Shown piece by piece: positions 9,140-18,616 of a stretch of 64,000 nt of DNA. Numbering within the stretch: position 1 is the first letter of the stretch; every line of letters starts with the position of its first letter. Origin of the DNA: an uncultured Duncaniella sp. (GTDB lineage: Bacteria > Bacteroidota > Bacteroidia > Bacteroidales > Muribaculaceae); the NCBI GenBank assembly GCA_910589485.1, contig CAJUSW010000003.1:240650-304649 (forward strand), read 5' to 3'. The translations under genes and the position numbers were made by a program. Below the pieces are notes generated by a model that had not been told where the DNA came from, ran no database searches, and saw only the letters and a program-made list of their open reading frames with translations.

Positions 9140-10288
9140 ATGACTATCCTTTGGATATATAACCAACCGTTGATACCTGAAGCCGGAGGCACGGAACGAA
9201 TAACATCGCTCGTGGCTAAAGGCTTATCTGAGCGTGGTTACAGATGTCTGGGGATTCTTGAGTTTAAGGAGTCGGACTGGTCAATGACTTATAATGATAA
9301 GCCGGTTGATAATCTATACAACTTTCTTAAAGCAAACAATGTTGATGTAGTCATCAATCAGATTGCCTATGCAAAATGGTTGCTCGAAGCCTTCCTGACC
9401 AATGGAGGTAACCAATGGCATGCTGAAGGAGGCCGCATAATCTCCTGCCTGCACTTCGATCCAAAATCAACATCCTCGCTATATTATCTTAAAAGCCTTC
9501 GCAAAAAATCGTTGCGAACCTATATAAATATCGCCAAGGCCTTCATGCTTTATCCCTATTACTCAAAGAAACAAGATAAAGATGCAGGCAAGACCTTTAA
9601 TTGGATATATGATAATTCGGATTGGTACGTCACTCTTTCCGAACGACACTTCCCATATTTCAAAAAGGTGACAAGACGTTCCGAATACACAAAACTTACC
9701 GCCATAAATAATCCTCTTACATTTGATTCAATTGCAACCAAAAAATCCCTTGGCAAAAAGGAGAAAATGATTCTGGTATGTTCTCGCATGGATGAATATC
9801 AAAAGAGAATCTCATTAGTGCTCAAAGCATGGAAACAGTTGCTTAAAGACGGAGTAGTGAATGATTGGGAACTGAAAATAATTGGTGCCGGTCCAGACCT
9901 TGACATCTATAAAGAGTATGCTCGTGAAAAGAAACTTCCACGTATATCTTTTGATGGGAGACAGTCGCCTGAACCATACTACGATCGAGCGTCCATATTC
10001 CTCATGACATCCTGCGGCATAGAGGGCTGGGGACTGACCATTACCGAAAGCCTACAGAAAGGCGTGGTACCAGTGGTAATGGATACATGTCCAGTTTACA
10101 GCGATATCATCAATCACTGCTACAACGGCTACCTCTCCAAAGGTAGTAATTTAACATATTTCGTCAATCATATTAAGGCATTAATCACTGATGAGCGACG
10201 CCTTCATGCAATGCAACTGAACGCCCTTGAATCAGCCCACCGATTCACTCTCAATAAGACTATGGAGAAGTGGGACAAAATCCTATGA
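9140..10288 (+). CDS. Glycosyltransferase family 4
   Basis: A 382-residue GT-B fold enzyme. The N-terminal half has the glycine-rich acceptor loop PEAGGTERITSLVAKGL, and the C-terminal half has a glycosyltransferase group 1 domain with LVCSRMDEYQKRISLVLKAW, the IIGAGPD motif and a final EGWGLTITESL E-x7-E-type donor site. It retains its donor configuration and adds one sugar to the repeat unit. It starts 13 bp after the phase-variable acyltransferase. Confidence 0.88.
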   Translation: MTILWIYNQPLIPEAGGTERITSLVAKGLSERGYRCLGILEFKESDWSMTYNDKPVDNLYNFLKANNVDVVINQIAYAKWLLEAFLTNGGNQWHAEGGRIISCLHFDPKSTSSLYYLKSLRKKSLRTYINIAKAFMLYPYYSKKQDKDAGKTFNWIYDNSDWYVTLSERHFPYFKKVTRRSEYTKLTAINNPLTFDSIATKKSLGKKEKMILVCSRMDEYQKRISLVLKAWKQLLKDGVVNDWELKIIGAGPDLDIYKEYAREKKLPRISFDGRQSPEPYYDRASIFLMTSCGIEGWGLTITESLQKGVVPVVMDTCPVYSDIINHCYNGYLSKGSNLTYFVNHIKALITDERRLHAMQLNALESAHRFTLNKTMEKWDKIL

Positions 10289-10308
10289 TATAATGCATTG
10301 AATAGGGA

Positions 10309-11475
10309 ATGGAGGACATTCAAAACATCTCATTAATAGGTCATGAAGACTGCTTTGGATGCAGCGCATGTGGAAATATATGTCCAAAGAAATGTATATA
10401 TTTCTGCACAGATAAGGAAGGCTTTAATTTTCCCCATGTTTCTAATGAATGTATCAATTGTGGTTTATGTCTTAAAGTATGTCCTGTAATAAATAAAAGC
10501 CTATCTACCGCAGCAGAAGTCTATGCCACAAAGTCATTAAATCTTAATAATCTTCGTCAAGCTTCATCAGGTGGAGTTTTTTTAGAGTGTGCGAATTTTG
10601 GCATTGAGAATAATTACAAAATACACGGCGCAAGTTATTCCATAGATTTTGAATCAGTTTCACACATATACGTACCAGATCAAGGATATTTATTTAATCT
10701 TATAGGGAGCAAGTACGTACAAAGTGATTTAGGACTGCAATTTAAAGTTATTAAGGAACAACTTAACCGAGGGGAAATGGTCATATTTTCTGGCACCCCC
10801 TGTCAAGTTATGGGATTAAAAAATTACATGAGAAAAGATTATGACAATCTCATTCTTATTGACTTACTTTGTCATGGAGTACCATCTCCCGGTATCTTTA
10901 AGCAGTATATTCAAGCCATAAAAGAAAAGTTTGGTGAGATCAAAAAAATTAACATGAAGGACAAGGAAGATGGTTGGGGTCATCAAAAACCTAAAATCGT
11001 CTTACAGAACGGCACCACAGTCCCTAAATATTATTCATCTCTTTGGAATAAAATATTCTATTCTCGTTTTTGCTTAAGACCTTCATGCTACACATGTCCC
11101 TTTACATCTACGAATAGGGCTGGAGATCTATCAATAGGTGATTTCTGGGGAATAGAAAAAGTCCATCCGGACTTTTATGATAAAAATGGAGTTTCCTTAG
11201 TTCTAGTAAATACTGAAAAAGGTTCGTCTTTTTTCAAAAAAATAAGGTCAAGATTCTGTCTGAAAGAAAGTTCATTAGAAGAATGCCTACAACAAGCCTT
11301 AGAATATCCTATTGATGCCCCCATAGAACGCAAAAACTTTTGGAATATGTTCTATAGTCACGGTTTCTCAAGAACAGTAGAGTTCATATGGGGGGTAAGA
11401 TTTGGATCTAAGTCAATCTCCCTCTGGAGCAAGTTAATTAGGAAGCTAAAAGTATATATAAAACGATGGCAGTAG
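10309..11475 (+). CDS. Ferredoxin / coenzyme F420 hydrogenase beta-subunit-like protein
   Basis: 388 residues. Two 4Fe-4S clusters are visible: C15, C18, C21, C25 (CFGCSACGNIC) and C48, C51, C54, C58 (CINCGLCLKVC). A FrhB_FdhB-type domain follows (SSGGVFLECANFG, FSGTPCQVMGLKNYM). These proteins recur in Bacteroidota capsule loci next to a pyruvyltransferase and a flippase, as here, and are thought to carry out a redox step on a sugar or its modification; the reaction is not established. It overlaps the next gene by 10 bp. Confidence 0.85.
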   Translation: MEDIQNISLIGHEDCFGCSACGNICPKKCIYFCTDKEGFNFPHVSNECINCGLCLKVCPVINKSLSTAAEVYATKSLNLNNLRQASSGGVFLECANFGIENNYKIHGASYSIDFESVSHIYVPDQGYLFNLIGSKYVQSDLGLQFKVIKEQLNRGEMVIFSGTPCQVMGLKNYMRKDYDNLILIDLLCHGVPSPGIFKQYIQAIKEKFGEIKKINMKDKEDGWGHQKPKIVLQNGTTVPKYYSSLWNKIFYSRFCLRPSCYTCPFTSTNRAGDLSIGDFWGIEKVHPDFYDKNGVSLVLVNTEKGSSFFKKIRSRFCLKESSLEECLQQALEYPIDAPIERKNFWNMFYSHGFSRTVEFIWGVRFGSKSISLWSKLIRKLKVYIKRWQ

Positions 11476-12998
11476 CTACTAACAAAAGGAGAATTGCGAA
11501 AAATACCTTGTTTCTTTATGGTAGAATGTTTTTTTCTCTCATAGTAAGTTTTCTTACGGCAGGAGTGTTGTTGAGTACTCTTGGTGTTGTAGATTATGGT
11601 ATTTACAATGTTGTAGGAGGACTGGTAATTATGTTTTCATTAGTGTCTGGCTCTCTATCCGCATCAACAAGTCGATTCTTGACCTTTGAATTAGGGAAGG
11701 AAGACGGCGAGCCCAATAAGGTATTTAATGCCTCTCTTCAGATTCATTTGTTAATTATAGCTGTAGTTGTAGTTTTGCTTGAGACCGTAGGACTTTGGTT
11801 CTTGGAACATGAGATGAATATTCCTCAAAATAGGATGTTGGCTGCTCAATATGTTTTTCAGTTTTCAGTTTTCGCTTTTGCATTAAATTTACTCAGCGTC
11901 ACCTATAATGCGGATATAATCGCAAATGAACACATGGATGCATTTGCGTATATTGGCATATTGGACACTGTACTAAGATTCTTAATACTATACTTACTTC
12001 GAATTGGTAATTTTGACAAGCTCATCCTTTATAGCTTCTTGCAGTTTGCAGTAAGCCTTATTATTCAAAGTGTATATATGATTTACTGTAGATATAATTT
12101 TGAGGAGAGTAAATTGCATAGGACATTCCATAAAGATATGTTTCTGAAAATTGCCGGTTTTTCTGGTTGGAATTTTATTGGTTCAAGTGCCGCTCTTCTT
12201 AGGGATCAAGGAGTTAATCTATGCATAAATATTTTCTGCGGCCCTGCTATTAATGCTTCTCGAGCAATTGGTGTGCGTGTAAATAGTATGATTAGTGTCT
12301 TTGGCCATAATTTGTTATCAGCCTTCAACCCACAAATAACAAAGAATTATGCAAGCGGCAATTTGGTTGATGTGACTAATTTATGCATACTTGGCTCACG
12401 ATATGGGTTCCTACTCCTTTTCTTGATATCTTTTCCAATAATGGTCAGGATGGAATATCTTTTAGAATTATGGTTGCATAATGTACCAGAACATTCGGTT
12501 GCATTTGGAATCTTAGCTCTATTGCTATCCCTTGTCGACATTCTATCGATACCTCTTATCACATTGCTATTAGCAACTGGTGACATAAAATGGTATCAAA
12601 TTTCAGTAGGTGGTACTTTGTTGTTGAATGTTCCAATTTCGTATGTATTGTTGCGACTTGGTTACGCTCCTGAATGGACAGTTGTAGTAGCCATTGGATT
12701 AAGTTTGGTTTGTCTCTTTATACGCCTGAAGATGGCCCAAATGCTCACGGACTTCCCGGTTAATCGATTTTTAAAGGAAGTTTTAGTCAAAGTCGTTACA
12801 GTCACCATTATCGCACTATTATTCTATTGGACTACAACTCAATATTTTAATCTTGCGTCAACAGGCGCTATACTCTATGTTCTTACTTGCGGAGCCTTTA
12901 ATATGATTATATTATATTTTATCGGGCTTAATCGTAATGAACGTGTTAAAATTAATGTTCTTGTAATAAAACATCTACATTGGAACAAATTAAAATAG
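11466..12998 (+). CDS. Wzx-like lipopolysaccharide/capsule flippase (second copy)
   Basis: A 510-residue protein with about 14 membrane segments and the family-like N-terminus KNTLFLYGRMFFSLIVSFLTAGVL reduced here to its key features: a basic start, a first helix, then the LGVVDYGIYNVVGGLV motif. This YGIYNVVGG type is common among Bacteroidota polysaccharide transporters. It lies between the ferredoxin-like and pyruvyltransferase genes, overlapping both, so the three form a cassette. It differs clearly from the flippase at 6744. Confidence 0.85.
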   Translation: MAVATNKRRIAKNTLFLYGRMFFSLIVSFLTAGVLLSTLGVVDYGIYNVVGGLVIMFSLVSGSLSASTSRFLTFELGKEDGEPNKVFNASLQIHLLIIAVVVVLLETVGLWFLEHEMNIPQNRMLAAQYVFQFSVFAFALNLLSVTYNADIIANEHMDAFAYIGILDTVLRFLILYLLRIGNFDKLILYSFLQFAVSLIIQSVYMIYCRYNFEESKLHRTFHKDMFLKIAGFSGWNFIGSSAALLRDQGVNLCINIFCGPAINASRAIGVRVNSMISVFGHNLLSAFNPQITKNYASGNLVDVTNLCILGSRYGFLLLFLISFPIMVRMEYLLELWLHNVPEHSVAFGILALLLSLVDILSIPLITLLLATGDIKWYQISVGGTLLLNVPISYVLLRLGYAPEWTVVVAIGLSLVCLFIRLKMAQMLTDFPVNRFLKEVLVKVVTVTIIALLFYWTTTQYFNLASTGAILYVLTCGAFNMIILYFIGLNRNERVKINVLVIKHLHWNKLK

Positions 12999-14071
12999 GC
13001 ATACTTACATTTTCAGCAGCTCATAATTTTGGAGCGATTCTTCAATGTTATGGCTTGTACTCAACTTTGTGTTCCATGGGGCATGATGTTAAGGTCATAG
13101 ATTACCGGCCAAGCTACCTGGCAACTTATGAGCCAAAATTTGGATGGCGTCAAGTTGTAAGTAGACATATAGGTACATTGAGGAAAAGATGGAATACCTA
13201 TAGTTATTGGAGAAGAATATATGAGGGCTACATGACCTTCAAAGAGCGTGAAATGATAATGACTCCTCCAGTTCTTACTCCGGAAGAATTCGAAAAAGTG
13301 TCGATTCAATTTGATTGTATTGTTGTCGGAAGCGATCAGATATGGAATCCTAATTTCAATGGCAATGATACCGTTTGGTTTGGTGGACATTCGAGCCCTA
13401 ATATAAAAATGATCGCCTACGGAGCAAGTGCGGGCAATCCATCAAATCTGATGAAAATTTATGATCTAACCAACAAATTGAATCGATTTTCTGCAATAAG
13501 TGTTCGAGAACCAGAACTCTCTATCGCTCTGTCAAAATATGTCGATAGCTGTTTTATTCAGAATGTACTTGACCCATCTCTTCTTGCTGATAATTCAGTT
13601 TGGGAGAAGTGGATCGAGCCGATAGAAAAAGGGGATTATATATTAACCTATCAAGCCAGAGAATCAAACGATGTGTTCAGAATTGCTGAATCTTTGGCAG
13701 AGCAACTTAAGTGTAGCGGTATCATCCCTGTGGATTTTTATGGAAATGTCGAAGCATTAGGATATAAGTCCCGAATAACTTCCCCCAGTGAATTCATTTC
13801 ACTAGTTAAAAATGCACGATGTGTCGTCACAACCTCGTTTCATGGTACAGCATTCTCGATTATATTAGGGACTCCATTTTATACGATTCGTCTAAATGAC
13901 GGGGCTGATAATCGATCGGCAGGTCTCTTAGAATCTCTAGGATTGCTATCAAGGATGATTGACTATACAGATACCCCCACGTTTTCAAAAGTAGAATTTG
14001 ATAAAACGAATTCTAAACTCACTCTCTTAAGAGCTTCCTCTTTAGAATTCCTGACAAGCTCTCTTGTATGA
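12980..14071 (+). CDS. Polysaccharide pyruvyl transferase family protein
   Basis: A 363-residue member of the PS_pyruv_trans (CsaB/WcaK-like) family, which adds a pyruvate ketal or acts as a related sugar-modifying transferase. Typical segments are the start KIGILTFSAAHNFGAILQCY, the central CIVVGSDQIWNP and the C-terminal VVTTSFHGTAFSIILGTPF. The likely start is TTG at 12980, giving EQIKIGIL and an overlap of 19 bp with the flippase; no ATG lies nearby in frame. Pyruvylation would add negative charge to the capsule. Confidence 0.88.
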   Translation: MEQIKIGILTFSAAHNFGAILQCYGLYSTLCSMGHDVKVIDYRPSYLATYEPKFGWRQVVSRHIGTLRKRWNTYSYWRRIYEGYMTFKEREMIMTPPVLTPEEFEKVSIQFDCIVVGSDQIWNPNFNGNDTVWFGGHSSPNIKMIAYGASAGNPSNLMKIYDLTNKLNRFSAISVREPELSIALSKYVDSCFIQNVLDPSLLADNSVWEKWIEPIEKGDYILTYQARESNDVFRIAESLAEQLKCSGIIPVDFYGNVEALGYKSRITSPSEFISLVKNARCVVTTSFHGTAFSIILGTPFYTIRLNDGADNRSAGLLESLGLLSRMIDYTDTPTFSKVEFDKTNSKLTLLRASSLEFLTSSLV

Positions 14072-14973
14072 AATTGAATATTGCACTTTGTACCGACGAA
14101 AATTTTGTTGTCCCTGCCCTAGTATGCATAACATCTATCTTTGAAAGTAATTGCCAGGATGAGTGCAGGATAACAATCCTAACTGAGGGTATTTCTGAAG
14201 AAAGCCATGAGAAATTCACAAAGTTGGCTTCTACATACCATCAGGCAATACAGGTAGTAGTCATAAATCCAGAAAAATTCAGGACATTAAAATCATACGA
14301 TAGATATCCTACTTCGATGTATTTTAGGTTCCTTCTTCCGGAGATTTTAAAAGAGGAGAGCAAAGTCCTATACCTTGACTGCGATATCATGGTAAGACGC
14401 CCCCTTAGGGATTTATTCGATATAAATATTAAAAATTATTCATGTGGCGCGGTAATAGACCAACAATGTGATGACGTTCAGATAATAAACCGATTACGCC
14501 TCAATACCCGATATTTTAATAGTGGGGTAATGATGCTGAATCTTGATGCATGGCGTAAGAATAACTACACTAAAAAACTGATAGATTTCATAGAAGAAAA
14601 TCCCAATAAATGTGTCTTCCCAGACCAGGATGCATTAAATGCAGTTCTATCAGGAACAGTAAAATATCTTCCTCTAAGTTACAATCTCCAAGAAATGTGG
14701 CTAACAATGCTTGATTATGCCAGATTTAGTTATAGACACTATCCGGAGCTGGAAGATGCTAAGAAGGATCCGATAATAATTCACTTCTGCGTTAACGACA
14801 AACCTTGGTATATGGAGTGCAAGAATCCATATAAGGAGGAATATCTTAATATTGCGTTACTTCATGACTTCATAGGCTTTAAGCAAAAAAAACATTATAA
14901 AGGTCTTTACTATCGATTGGAAGCAGAAAAAATACGGCTCCAAAGATGGCAACAGCATTTCATTGATAAGTAG
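14068..14973 (+). CDS. Glycosyltransferase family 8
   Basis: A 301-residue GT8 enzyme (LgtC/GatA-like), which transfers galactose, glucose or a related sugar with retention. Visible motifs are the N-terminal NIALCTDENFVVPALVCITS, the metal-binding LYLDCDIMV (DxD near residue 104), YFNSGVMMLNLDAWR and FPDQDALNAVL. It begins with an ATGA overlap with the pyruvyltransferase gene. Confidence 0.9.
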   Translation: MKLNIALCTDENFVVPALVCITSIFESNCQDECRITILTEGISEESHEKFTKLASTYHQAIQVVVINPEKFRTLKSYDRYPTSMYFRFLLPEILKEESKVLYLDCDIMVRRPLRDLFDINIKNYSCGAVIDQQCDDVQIINRLRLNTRYFNSGVMMLNLDAWRKNNYTKKLIDFIEENPNKCVFPDQDALNAVLSGTVKYLPLSYNLQEMWLTMLDYARFSYRHYPELEDAKKDPIIIHFCVNDKPWYMECKNPYKEEYLNIALLHDFIGFKQKKHYKGLYYRLEAEKIRLQRWQQHFIDK

Positions 14974-14975
14974 CA

Positions 14976-15938
14976 ATGACAATAATTACTGCAATTATTC
15001 CTATTTTTAATTCTGAAAAATATCTACACAAGTGTCTTGACTCTATTAGGAACCAGACATTTAAAGATTTTGAAGTCATTTTAATAGATGATGGTTCATC
15101 TGATGGCTCTTTGGCTATTTGTGAAAAGTATACAGCCTTAGATTCCAGATTTCGTACAATACATATCAATAATAATGGAGTAAGCCATGCTCGAAATATA
15201 GGGCTGGACAACGTTAATGGTAAGGTAGTTACTTTTATAGATAGTGATGATTATGTTGAGCCTCAATTATTTGAGACATACATAACCACATTCGAGACGA
15301 ATCAAGATATTGATGCAGTCAAGGTAGGTTATTTTCATGATTTCAACCTATCGCCCAAGATTGTAACATGTACTAAAGACAATATTTTTGAAGACAAGAG
15401 TGATTTGTTTAAATACCTAGAAGAAATTCAGTACTATAGCTTTGTTTGGAATGTATGCCTAAAAGCTGATAAATTGAACGGATTAAGGTTCAATGAAGAA
15501 ATCAACTGGCTTGAAGATCACATTTTCTGTTATCAGTATTACTTAAGTTGTTACAAAGTGGCAGTCCTTTCTAGTCCCTTATACCACTATATTGTAAATT
15601 CAGATACTGAGACTTTATCTAATGTAAAAAATCCAGATATCATTGCAAAAGCAATGACCTTAGAGTATGAATTAAAAAAACTTTTGAACGCTGGAAAATA
15701 CAAAGAGATTGAAAAGCAAATAGTGTTAAACTATTGCCATAATGTTCATCGTATGGTTGATGTACTCTATCGTTGGGGCTCTGATGCAAAAAGTAGAAAG
15801 AAATTATCTAAGATTCATCTTTTGGAAAATCAATTGATATACAAAGAAGAGCAAATTTTCTTTAATACTCGTTTGCCTTTCTTTTTCCGAGACATGATCC
15901 TTAAAGTGCTTTACTTCATAAGAAGAAAAAAACAATGA
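14976..15938 (+). CDS. Glycosyltransferase family 2
   Basis: A 320-residue GT2 enzyme with the N-terminal TAIIPIFNSEKYLHKCLDSI, the FEVILIDDGSSDGS donor site and the FIDSDDYVEP acidic motif near residue 90. The LEDHIFCYQYYL segment fits the ED-type catalytic base. The sugar is not predictable. It overlaps the downstream acetyltransferase by 4 bp. Confidence 0.88.
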   Translation: MTIITAIIPIFNSEKYLHKCLDSIRNQTFKDFEVILIDDGSSDGSLAICEKYTALDSRFRTIHINNNGVSHARNIGLDNVNGKVVTFIDSDDYVEPQLFETYITTFETNQDIDAVKVGYFHDFNLSPKIVTCTKDNIFEDKSDLFKYLEEIQYYSFVWNVCLKADKLNGLRFNEEINWLEDHIFCYQYYLSCYKVAVLSSPLYHYIVNSDTETLSNVKNPDIIAKAMTLEYELKKLLNAGKYKEIEKQIVLNYCHNVHRMVDVLYRWGSDAKSRKKLSKIHLLENQLIYKEEQIFFNTRLPFFFRDMILKVLYFIRRKKQ

Positions 15939-16516
15939 TAACAACATTTACGGAGCTGCAAGATGTTTTAGCATACGAGAAACATCAATATTTTACTTAT
16001 ATGTTTCCAACTAAATGGAGACGGATAATGGGATATATAAAACATGAGCCTATCATGAGCATATGGCGATGGCAAAAGGCCTCAAGATATTCGGACTTCT
16101 ATCATTATCGTGCGGAAAATGAAGGAACAATTATTGACAAGCTTCGCTATCTTTATTGGATTACTCGACGCAATCGCCTTGGTGAAAAACTTGGTATAGA
16201 GCTGCAGACAACTGAGATTGAGAGAGGTTTGTTCATCTATCATTTTGGTGGCGGCATAGTTGCCAATGGTAAATGGGGTAAAAACGTTCATTTGCATGGC
16301 AATAACTGCATTGGTAATGGCGGTCCGGGACATCATATTCCTCCAACACTCGGTAACAATGTTATGGTAGGAGTCGGAGCTAAGATCATTGGAGATGTCC
16401 ATATTGCCGACAATGTTAAGATTGCAGCAGGAGCAATAGTAGTAAAAGATATATTGGAACCCGGATGCACCGTAGCCGGAGTGCCCGCAAAAATAGTTAA
16501 ACACTCAAATGATTGA
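15935..16516 (+). CDS. Hexapeptide-repeat serine acetyltransferase-like enzyme
   Basis: A 193-residue protein with a left-handed beta-helix in its C-terminal half (about 95-185: GGIVANGKWGKNVHLHGNN, VGVGAKIIGDVHIADN, IAAGAIVVKDI). It is a CysE/LbH-type acetyltransferase using acetyl-CoA. In this setting it more likely acetylates a sugar or repeat-unit precursor in the cytoplasm than serine. The GVPAKIVK ending is typical of the family. It starts with an ATGA overlap and ends just before the tract-bearing acyltransferase. Confidence 0.85.
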   Translation: MITTFTELQDVLAYEKHQYFTYMFPTKWRRIMGYIKHEPIMSIWRWQKASRYSDFYHYRAENEGTIIDKLRYLYWITRRNRLGEKLGIELQTTEIERGLFIYHFGGGIVANGKWGKNVHLHGNNCIGNGGPGHHIPPTLGNNVMVGVGAKIIGDVHIADNVKIAAGAIVVKDILEPGCTVAGVPAKIVKHSND

Positions 16517-16523
16517 TAATGAG

Positions 16524-17613
16524 ATGATTACCCCCCCCAGGCAATGCCGCTCGAGGCGAAAACATACCATCGGTATCCTTACATAAAGGTAAACAACGAA
16601 TCGAATTTATAGATTTGGCAAAAGGTATAGCTATATTATTGGTGGTATATCTTCATTGCTGTTCTCCTTCGACACAAACTCCTTTAGATGTATCGTTAAA
16701 GGCATTGAGAATGCCATTGTATTTTACATTATCAGGAGTGTTCTTTTCAACATATGGATCTTTTTTCAATCTAATAAAAAAGAAGACAAATAAGATGATC
16801 ATTCCGTTTGTGTTTTTTCTAATAATAAGCTATATAATCCAATGGATAATCGATTATCATGGGACAGGAAGTGTCACACTTTCTTTTACTGATAATTTCA
16901 CGTTATCAAGGCGATGGTGGAATAATCCGAACTGGCCTAATATCGCTCTATGGTTTCTTGTGAGTTTATTTTGGGCAAATTGTATTTTTTATTTTACAAC
17001 AAACTCAACAAAGTCGTTAGTCCGTCAGTGCCTTTGTGTTTTCCTGATCGGTTTTACTGGTGTGTTACTGGGCTTTTGGGGCAAAAGGCTTCCATTGTAT
17101 ATAGATTCAGCGTTTACAGCTTTGCCATACTTCTTTTTGGGATACTTATTGAGAACGACAAAACTACTTTATGGAGCTGTTTCAAAAAAAGAGATTGTCA
17201 TTTTGATTATCTGTCTGTTTGCACTATTTATTGTATCGAATATGAGTTGGTCATTCATCGATTTCAAAAGAAATATGATAATGGGTAATCCTTTGGTCGC
17301 ACTGACTTTGCCTATTTTTGCAGTAACAGGCATACTTTTGTTATGTAAACTTATAAAACGTTTGCCCGGCATCTCTTTTATTGGAAGATATTCAATTGTT
17401 GTTTTAGGATTCCATTATCCGGTAATCTGTATACTGAAATCATTTTGGCCTATCGGAGAATATTCAAATATCATTGTATTCTTAATGACATTGGCTTTAA
17501 TGCCTTTAGCTATTCAATTATGTATAAATAAAATCCCATATTTTGTCGCACAAAAAGATTTAATATCAATTAATAAGTTGCCAGTATCAGAGTCCAAATC
17601 AATACAACACTGA
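16524..17613 (+). CDS. Acyltransferase family 3, frame interrupted at a C8 tract
   Basis: Integral-membrane acyltransferase-3 enzyme. The uninterrupted frame holds the family start KQRIEFIDLAKGIAILLVV, but the only nearby codon able to start translation in that frame is TTG 16615, inside the motif. ATG 16524 reads ATG ATT ACC into eight C (16531-16538) and, as sequenced, shifts out of frame to a TAA. With 7 or 10 C it would read continuously into the conserved motif. The gene is therefore off as sequenced, or only inefficiently started. Ten or so membrane helices follow. It lies between the hexapeptide acetyltransferase and a GT10 gene. Confidence 0.82.
16531..16538 (+). repeat. C8 homopolymer, candidate phase-variation tract
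   Basis: Eight consecutive C lie three codons after ATG 16524. Codon counting shows 7 or 10 C would join the ATG to the acyltransferase frame; 8 does not. Confidence 0.72.
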
Positions 17614-17634
17614 TAGTTAAGTCATACAACCGCA

Positions 17635-18615
17635 ATGATATCCAGATTGATAAATAAATATCGATATCTTTACAACCTTTTCTTGCTTAAGAGGTCAACT
17701 GATATCTTTTGTAATAGCCATGAAGTCAAACTATACAATTGGAGTCGGCCGTTTCCTCAAGATATGTGGCTTATTGATTTTATTGAAAAGAGAAGATTAC
17801 TGGAGGGGAAGCATAATACTCGTATAGCATTGTATAGCGTTTTTGGCCCACGATGGATAACAATGTTCGACCATGCCGATACCCGTATTTTTGTGGAAAG
17901 AGAGAATCTGCATAAACCCCATTTCATCGGACTTCAGCATCGTTATCTCGATGATAAAAAATTTCAATTGTCATTGGGATTTGATGAAATATCACATTCG
18001 CAATATATGCGTTTCCCCTTTTGGCTTATGTGGACGTTATTTCCTGCTACAGTAGATTACAATATGGTAAGGCAGCATGTTGAACAAGCCAATCATATAT
18101 GTCCCACAATAGCAGGTAAAAAATTCTGCGCCTATGTATGTAGTCATGATGACCTTAACCGGAAGCGGATTCACAGTGAATTTGATGCTATAGACCGACT
18201 AAGCTGTCCTGGTCGATTGTTTCACAATGATGATTCGTTGAAGACAGATTATAACGATGATAAAATTGAGTATTTGCGTCACTTCAAGTTTAATTTAACA
18301 CCGGAGAACTCTGACTCGGAAAATTATGTAACTGAAAAACTTTTTGAGGCAATAGCGGCCGGGACAGTCCCAATCTACAATGGTAGCAATAATAATCCTG
18401 AACCTGACATAATCAATCGCGATGCTGTTATTTTCATTAAGTTGGGACAAGATAACACTGATGCTGTCAGACTTGTACGTGAGTTGCATCGTGATGATAA
18501 GAAATATCTTGATTTTGCTTGCCAACCACGATATAAGGATGGTGCCGCTGAAAAGATCTGGTGGTATTACGAGACACTTGAAAACAAACTCCGTGAAATT
18601 ATAGCAAATATCTGA
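17635..18615 (+). CDS. Glycosyltransferase family 10 (alpha-1,3/1,4-fucosyltransferase-like)
   Basis: A 326-residue protein with the GT10 C-terminal signature: FNLTPENSDSENYVTEKLF followed by EAIAAGTVPIYNG (about 218-250). In known members this region binds GDP-fucose. Bacterial members build Lewis-type fucosylated structures on surface polysaccharide. The N-terminal half (acceptor side) is divergent, so the acceptor is unknown. It lies two bases before the next acyltransferase gene. Confidence 0.85.
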   Translation: MISRLINKYRYLYNLFLLKRSTDIFCNSHEVKLYNWSRPFPQDMWLIDFIEKRRLLEGKHNTRIALYSVFGPRWITMFDHADTRIFVERENLHKPHFIGLQHRYLDDKKFQLSLGFDEISHSQYMRFPFWLMWTLFPATVDYNMVRQHVEQANHICPTIAGKKFCAYVCSHDDLNRKRIHSEFDAIDRLSCPGRLFHNDDSLKTDYNDDKIEYLRHFKFNLTPENSDSENYVTEKLFEAIAAGTVPIYNGSNNNPEPDIINRDAVIFIKLGQDNTDAVRLVRELHRDDKKYLDFACQPRYKDGAAEKIWWYYETLENKLREIIANI

Positions 18616-18616
18616 G

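Noticed and set aside
14883..14892. Runs of about eight A in several capsule genes
   Set aside because: Frames are intact, and such runs are common in AT-rich coding DNA; not counted as switching tracts.
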